Shown here in pieces: positions 58,082 through 64,000 of a stretch of 64,000 bases of DNA. This stretch comes from Gonatopus flavifemur (Eukaryota; Arthropoda; Insecta; Hymenoptera; Dryinidae), in assembly GCA_018340375.1 (NCBI GenBank), contig JAFFJZ010000003.1:23064001-23128000 (forward strand), in the 5' to 3' direction. Every line of letters begins with the position of its first letter. The stretch's first letter is position 1. Under the pieces are notes generated by a model. That model did not search any database. It had not been told where the DNA came from and saw only the letters and a list, made by a program, of their open reading frames with translations. Made by a program: the position numbers and the translations under genes.

Positions 58082-58259
58082 CTACTCACGAGAGCTCTCT
58101 ACCTGGTGTGCTTGCGCAGATCACCCCCTTAAACTCGATCTAACTAACTCCTTTTGCTCATTGCGTCCTTTGCGAGCTTACTGTCAACTTGCACCGATAC
58201 AGACAGACGATTATCCTTCGACCCTTTCACAGGATGTTTCGGTTATATAGATGTGTAGT

Positions 58260-60130
58260 CATTAGGGGTATAATGAATTTGGATCCGTCATGTACAGGAC
58301 AGAGATAAAACTCGGATCAACGTGAAATATTTGACTTATCGAACAACGGTTGGATTATTGTTGGGGGTTCTTATTGTTCTTGTTATCGGTATCGTTGTGG
58401 GTTGATAAATCTATGATTTCATTGATTCGATGATTGATTTTGTGTGTTGGGAAGGATTTGTATGGACAATTATTTTGTAAAGTTCCTCGAACATCTGTTA
58501 TTTTAACGACATGAAAGAGATTTTTACGTTATGCAAATATTCATATTCGTTTTCTTTTGTAGGAAAAAGTCTGATCCTCGATTGCTGCATTTTTTAAATA
58601 TATCGGTGAACAAATTTTTATCCATCATATTTTGTTACCTTGAATCACGTATTTTTGCTTCTCTAAATTAGTAATCAAACAACTCAAAAGCTTTCGGACG
58701 TCGAGTTTCAAGATAATCCGATTGATTACGATATTTCTATCCATCTCTCGAATTTGATAGTTTTTATTTTAAATCGGACATATCGAATATCAAATTTCTA
58801 TAACGGAGTTCAACCTCCAACACCTCCTTGAGTTCTAAATACCCAGCTTTATAGGTTGTATCAATTTCTGAATACTATACAAAAAGATTTATTGAATAAT
58901 AATTGATTTATTATTTTATGAATGATAAATCGAGTTTGAATTATTGAACCTTTTTTTTCTGAGAATTCATATAACTCTACAAAACCCTAAAAGAACTACT
59001 CTCGGCTGAGGTTTGAAGTGAGCTCCACGGGGAGAAAAATATACCAGGTTTCGGGAAATCACAAGACACATTTTTTATCGTCAATCCGTTATTCCAAATG
59101 GATTGCAAACAAAAATGAAAATGACGTAATGACAGTTCTATCGAACTTGATGAAATTTACTAATCTTTCCATACAATAAAGTGCGACTTTTTAACTGTAC
59201 GGGATTTAGAATGAGATGAAAAAAAAAGATTGTAGGAGTTTCAAGATTCGAATGGTGTCAGAGAAGGTTGGAATAATTATCAACACAATCAAAGTGCAAG
59301 TAAAATTTCAGTTCGTAAAGTTAGTTTTCGAGAAGTATAAGTAATCCCAAAGAGACTACATATGAAACATGAGAACTTATCAGATGTAATTCTCATCAAG
59401 TTTCCAAAATTCATCATGATTCTAAATTGTAACATACTAGATTCTTCATTCTACGATATTCTCCAACTTATAATAATTCCGCACTCTGCTTGAACTGTGA
59501 GAATTTCCTTTGAGATCAGATTTATTCTCACAAATATATTACAAATTATGAATAATTCATCGCTCTTCAATGATGAATAATAAATTATTGTTTCTCAATC
59601 GATGAATTTTCAAATCATAATCTTGCAATGGATTTCGAAGAATAACAAATAAAAACCTGAAGTCGTCGAAATCGTGCAATTGAATATGACAAATGCACTA
59701 CGATAGAAGTGACGTTTGGGAAAATATGTATAAAAATCTGTCTTCTCGATTCACAGAAACTCATCTTTGATTTCCATTCCCGAATATTACGGATGTAGAA
59801 TGAGAATATAACATTGTGGAAGAGCAGTTGTATATAATGGATGGGAACGGTGAGCGTGACAAGAAAAAGGTTGATTTCATTTACATTCCGTTATTCTATT
59901 AATTGTCATAATATTTCAACAACGTCATCATGCAGTCAGCAACTGAAAATATTATAAACTCCCTTCATTCGGAATATAATTATTGTTTGAATAACCACCA
60001 TAGTGAAATATTTGATCACTTGAATTTCTTCTTATTGTGACTTGCCGTATGCGATTCGCATTGATGATTTCAATCACCGTTGATAAACCGAGGATAACCC
60101 GTGTGGAGCCAGACTAGGCGTCCTTATTCT
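58260..60130. other. No gene recognised
   Basis: AT-rich DNA with short frames, probably upstream intergenic sequence of the leftward gene if that is real. Confidence 0.35.
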
Positions 60131-60134
60131 ATTT

Positions 60135-60435
60135 CAGGCCCTGTTTTGGTTACCCTTGTAGGGCCTAAACAGGATTGTCACATACTCATCTCCAGGGCCT
60201 GCATAGTATTCCCAACTTGGACCTATATGGGACACTCATGACAAAGCCAATGCAAGCGCTAAAATTAGCACATCTGAAAGGAGGATGAATTATTGCGAAT
60301 ATTATCGATTTGAATGAATATTGCGAGGAGAGAATTCCAGGTGGGAGCTTCCTCGATTGAAAATTGGGCTATCCAAGGCCCAATCTGTACCCAGATCACT
60401 TCGACTTGAACCCGGACAGGGCCTAGAACGGGCTG
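60135..60435. repeat. AGGGCCT-motif repeat
   Basis: CAGGCCCTGTTTTGG, TAGGGCCTAAACAGG, CCAGGGCCTGCATAG, CAAGGCCCAATCTGTACCC and CCGGACAGGGCCTAGAACGG recur on both strands within 300 bases. The style matches families A and B (a short GC-rich word repeated in AT-rich DNA), but the words differ. The ends are unclear. Confidence 0.45.
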
Positions 60436-60739
60436 ATTTCAATTTCAACTCATATATTCCACCCAACATTACTTTGTTCATACTGTGACGAACTCGCTTC
60501 TTTTTTAAATGAATAAATCACAATTCAATGTTCTTCTAATCTTTCTATAGTTATAATAATTATAGTAATTTCAATTTTCATTTAAATTCAAGAATGTTCA
60601 ATCAGTATTCTCTTATAGATAAATTCTATTTGATAAATTCTGAATCATAGTTCGAACTGCATGCTAAAACTGCACTGTGAACCCGTAGATATCTGTTCAC
60701 GTGAGATAGATAAAATGCCAAGGCACTGCAGGCCTGACG

Positions 60740-60790
60740 AAAGGGGGGGACTGCCAGGGTGTTTCCCCCCGGGCCCGGATTTTTCCCAAG
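60740..60790. repeat. GC-rich palindromic block
   Basis: AAAGGGGGGACTGCC and TTTCCCCCCGGGCCCGGATT lie within 45 bases, and GGGGCCCGGATTCTC recurs at about 60953. It may be an end pair of a degraded element. Confidence 0.35.
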
Positions 60791-61008
60791 TACTTTATCT
60801 CCTTCCATTTCTGTCGAACGGTTTCCAACTTAAATGGAACGAAAGATGTATGATGAAGTATATATTTTTGATTTTGAAGTCAAGGAACTTGGTATTATTC
60901 CTTTGTGAGAATAAAGTTTTTCAACCCTTTTTCAATCCAATTTCAAGAAAATTGGGGCCCGGATTCTCTCTCCATGGCCCTGCTGCACTGTTGCCAGATT
61001 AGGGAGAA

Positions 61009-61414
61009 CTACCCAATCAGAAAAAACCGAAGTATGCCAATGTTGACAACAGGCGGAGTACAGTGCCAGTATTGGGCCCCCAAGAGTCGGCTAGCACGTA
61101 CCCAGTATGGAAAAGCGTTATCATTTCGGACAAATGCCAGTACTGGTGCAGTACAGACCACCAGTACCCCGCCAGTCTTAGCCGGTACTGGCGCAGTACA
61201 GCGCTAGTTGTGAAATTCTGATTGGGCGTATTGCGCCGGTACTGAAGACCATTACTGATTACCAGTACTGTGCCAGTACCAAGTACCCAGTACGGAAAAG
61301 CTGCATCATTTCGGACAAATGCCAGTACTGCTGCAGTGCAGACCACCAGTACCCCGCCAGTGTTAGCCGGTACTGGCGCAGTACTGCGCCAGTTGTTAAA
61401 TTCTGATTGGGTAG
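61009..61414. mobile_element. TIR element with internal tandem duplication and GCCAGTACTG motifs
   Basis: CTACCCAATCAGAA and TTCTGATTGGGTAG are perfect 14-base TIRs. Within, a 130-base block from GTACCCAGTATGGAAAAGCG (61098) to TTCTGATTGGG recurs from GTACCCAGTACGGAAAAGCT (61283), each copy ending in a TIR-like word. The words GCCAGTACTG, CCGGTACTGGCGCAGTAC and CAGTACCCCGCCAGT recur throughout. Frames of up to 109 codons here are repeat artefacts. Confidence 0.8.
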
Positions 61415-62120
61415 GGTCTCTTCATTGGTCATTCCATTCAATGGAACCAATTCATTGATGGATTCCCTTAGAAATTCCTCTACCCTGGCAACTCCGTGCG
61501 ACTGATAAATGATCGATGCTCATGCACTATTTCCTAGATTTTTTCTCCGTGTACGATGTTAACCTATCGTTTTCATGGTAACCTAAACAATTTATCATAC
61601 TCACTCCAATTCTGAATAGAACTTATTACGATTTTGAAATATCTGTCACCAAATTGTTATTCTTTATAGTAACTGATACCGTATACCTTTCTCCGTATGC
61701 AAATTTATTTAAAATGATCCGTCACTATTCAATAATTTATCATCGATTCATTATTTACGAGTCTTTTCGTGGCAAAGACACAAAAACTTCATTACAGATT
61801 GTTTTTTCAAGCTGTATATGTATTGGAAAGAGCTTTTCCAAACAAATTCATATATTCATGGATTTTTCGAAATCCCATCTACAGATTTCCCTAACTGCAA
61901 TTTTGCAACACCGTAGTGAAGTAATTTCTTGCGCATCTCAGTTGGCTGTGCCCACGAGACAGAGTGACGAGTCATACTGCGGCCAGGGTGCTCAGGTTCC
62001 ATCCACAATAAATCGCCGATTTCTGACGCGCTGTTTTTGTCTAATAAATAAACTAAGAAAGAGAAATATTATGGTGCGCTCGAGTGTTCTCAAAGACCAA
62101 TCCTATACCAACTAAATTTG
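61415..62120. other. No gene recognised; 153-codon open frame without features
   Basis: The plus-strand frame at 61654-62115 is the longest outside known elements except the secreted-protein gene and the 171-codon minus-strand frame at 6775-7290. Its protein has no signal peptide, repeat or domain I recognise, and it runs to the edge of the foldback at 62122. I do not call it a gene. Confidence 0.3.
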
Positions 62121-62121
62121 A

Positions 62122-62705
62122 AGTTCAACCAAGGTTTAAGTCGTGAATCCTGAATTCCGATTGGTTGATTTTGGATTTCCCTGGTGAAAATGAAGCGTAT
62201 ACACAAAGCGAGAAGGAAACGTAAACGAAACGAAAAACGTTTCAACTCCCTCTTTCTGGAGCGTATGATACCCGCTCGCTGGAAAGTCATCAAATCATAC
62301 GTTCTGTATACGTTTCATAAACTTCCGGTCCCGTTTCGCATACTACGCTTCACGTAACGTAATAGTAGGTTATATGAAGCGTATGCGAGTCATACCTATT
62401 CTGACTTTAAATGACATCTTTCAGCACCTGCAGTCAACGACGATCCATGGCTCAGTGGATAAGACCCTACCATAGTGAAAGTCACCGGTTCGATTCTCAC
62501 CACAGGGTTCAATTTTTTTGTTCAGATTTCTTGAATTTTCCCGCTTTCTTTGTTTCAATTCCCGTTCCACATACTCTTTGTATCCTTTCCATCCAAGCTT
62601 CGTATACTTTCCATTCACGTTTCTGTTACCCTTCAGCATACACTTCGTTTACTCTTTCTTCTCGCTCCCATTTTCACCAGGGTTAAATCTGGTTTAAGTT
62701 TTGAA
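62122..62705. mobile_element. Foldback element enclosing a tRNA-like unit
   Basis: GGTTTAAGTCG, CCCTGGTGAAAATG and AGCGAGAAGGAAACGTAAAC in the left 140 bases are mirrored on the right by CGTTTACTCTTTCTTCTCGC, CATTTTCACCAGGG and GGTTTAAG. AAGCGTATG-type words recur between. The arms are diverged but in matching order. The tRNA-like sequence sits in the loop, at 62441-62518. Confidence 0.6.
62441..62518 (+). ncRNA. tRNA-like pol III unit (A box, B box, T-run)
   Basis: TGGCTCAGTGGATAAGA is a good A box and GGTTCGATTCTC a good B box about 43 bases downstream, followed within 20 bases by a T7 run (62512-62518) that would end pol III transcription. The arms do not fold into a normal cloverleaf, and there is no clear anticodon stem. 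It is therefore a tRNA-derived SINE head or tRNA pseudogene, not a working tRNA. Confidence 0.6.
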
Positions 62706-63650
62706 CCCAGTCGCAGAACTATAAACTTTTTGGATTGCGGTACCCACTTTCGAAAATTTCTTTTTAAAATATTTGATCAAATAACATATATAAATCAAGG
62801 GAGTCGCTCTTTCTGCGCGTCTTGAATTCCTCTAACTAACCTCACAGAGAAACATTGTTTAGCTTTGACGCTGAAATCTAGAACTTGTAAAAATCGCTCG
62901 ACGCTCGACGCTAGATGCTCGTATAAAATTACACTTTGACCGTTTCTGATTAAAACCTAAATGAACCGATTCAATTCCGATGCAAATCCACGATCCTATC
63001 TTCTTCACGATGAATAAGAACCAATAGGAATAAAGCAGATGTGCGTTTTGAATCAGATTGGTTCAGAAATATCTGAATAAACATGCCCTTGGAAAAAGTA
63101 ATCGGGTATTGTTGGATAAGAATCGGGTTGATAAGAAAATTCTGATGCAAAATTCGGATAGATTCCGATTAAATTTTTTAAATCGGTTTCAATAAGATTT
63201 TTTAAGCAGGGCTTGTTCGGAGCATCGATATATTAGAATAAAAGGAACAAGTGTGGAGGTTTTGCACAAGTGGGAAGTGGGTTCGTAGATCGTGACATCA
63301 ATTAAACTTTTCTTCCATCAAATGGAATTTCTAGGGGATTTTTAGTGTATTTCAGTTGGATAGTCTTAGCGAACCAATCCGATTTTCGGATTCTGTTTCT
63401 TTTCTTAGAATTTTTAGTCCTTGGAAAAATCGCCTAAAAGTCGCCGTTCAGAATAGCGAATATCGCCAAATTTTCGAACAATCGTAGATTTGAAAATTTG
63501 GTCGCAAATTGAGTGATCAAATCGCCCAACCTGACAACCCTGACCGCGACACTTCCTCTTATTTCGAGTCAGGTTTATTCTCAACGCCGAGATAGTGGTA
63601 GCGCATATAGCGATTTGCACGAGAAGCTATCATTCGCCTTCTTTGTGCTA
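62706..63650. other. No gene recognised
   Basis: Short frames only. GATTCCGATT/AATCGGGTT-like words recur near 63090-63200 and ATCGCC words near 63420-63540, suggesting degraded repeats without definable ends. Confidence 0.35.
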
Positions 63651-63654
63651 AAGT

Positions 63655-63850
63655 ATAGAAAATGTGTCGTACGGGTTACCATAATAATAACAGTTTTGGA
63701 GCACATGAGCATTTCTCCTTCAACTTAAGGCAATCCATACCTTTTTTTTGGTGAGAATAACCTTACGTCTGACACATATTACTTTGAGTTCTCAAAAAAT
63801 GACCAAAAATTAAAGGAGAAATCTTTATAAACGCTCATGTGTCCCAAAAC
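63655..63850. repeat. Family C repeat copy 2
   Basis: It shares GTGTCGTACGGGTTACCATA, TTTTTGGTGAGAATAACCTT and TATAAACGCTCATG in order with 36836-37080. It carries an extra block, GAGCACATGAGCATTTCTCC, that is complementary to GGAGAAATCTTTATAAACGC further right, so this copy can fold back. Confidence 0.5.
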
Positions 63851-64000
63851 TGTTTTTTAGGATAGGGATCTCTGATACGAATTTTTCTCAGTACACGATG
63901 CATATCGATTATGAGAATAAATGACACTGCTTTCGATATACCAATAGAATTGTATTCCAATTGATTTGACTATCCGAAATGTAAATTCAGATTGCGAAAT

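Noticed and set aside
61017..61458. Overlapping frames of 62-109 codons on both strands
   Set aside because: They arise from the GCCAGTACTG-rich tandem units of a transposon.
61654..62115. 153-codon open frame on the plus strand
   Set aside because: No domain, signal peptide or flanking splice or promoter signals; it ends at the edge of a foldback element.

Overview
The window looks like AT-rich arthropod nuclear DNA, most likely insect. CpG is not strongly depleted, which would fit a hymenopteran, but the sequence alone does not settle the order. There is no prokaryotic gene density, no operon and no CRISPR array. Almost everything recognisable is transposon-derived: many terminal-inverted-repeat (TIR) elements without coding capacity (MITEs), several with clear TA or TTA target duplications, plus decayed copies of four autonomous element types. 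These are a Ty1/copia pol 3' end (3.6-4.1 kb), a hAT remnant (9.3-10.1 kb), a nearly full-length but dead mariner (46.34-47.56 kb) and a decayed hAT-like transposase relic (54.1-55.3 kb).

Host genes are sparse. The only convincing intact protein gene is at 43.45-43.92 kb on the plus strand. It encodes a 156-residue secreted, cysteine-containing protein of unknown function with its own TATA box, an initiator-like site and a polyadenylation signal. Its promoter and first 31 codons are duplicated in perfect inverted orientation upstream, around a 268-bp MITE, and a second identical MITE sits at the far end. This makes a divergent promoter pair and a 46-codon chimeric minus-strand frame. A second host feature is a CpG-rich stretch at 57.8-58.1 kb ending in a consensus minus-strand 5' splice site. 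It reads as a non-coding first exon whose gene would run leftward, so much of this window could be its first intron.

Layout: 0-3 kb, AT-rich with one (AT)n tract. 3-5.7 kb, a KATATCTT-type MITE, the copia relic and an AGCTA hairpin. 8-10.1 kb, a family B element directly abutting the hAT remnant. 11.4-21.5 kb, foldbacks, an insertion with 15-bp target duplications and hammerhead-like stems, and a dense mosaic of family B ends (18-20.5 kb). 22.8-29.9 kb, two family A copies, a TTCAGA satellite and several MITEs. 31-42.4 kb, more MITEs and an inverted family A copy. 42.5-44.1 kb, the palindrome and gene. 44.7-48.8 kb, a 1-kb CTGATCAG-rich element, mariner and a 1-kb GGGGCCATCC-ended element. 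50.5-55.3 kb, MITEs, a tRNA-like insert and the transposase relic. 57.8-58.1 kb, the candidate host first exon. 60-62.7 kb, short-motif-rich elements and a foldback carrying a tRNA-like pol III unit.

There is no pathway or operon logic linking these parts. The biology is that of a transposon graveyard with one small secreted-protein gene remodelled by a MITE. All repeat boundaries were judged by eye and may be off by a few bases.
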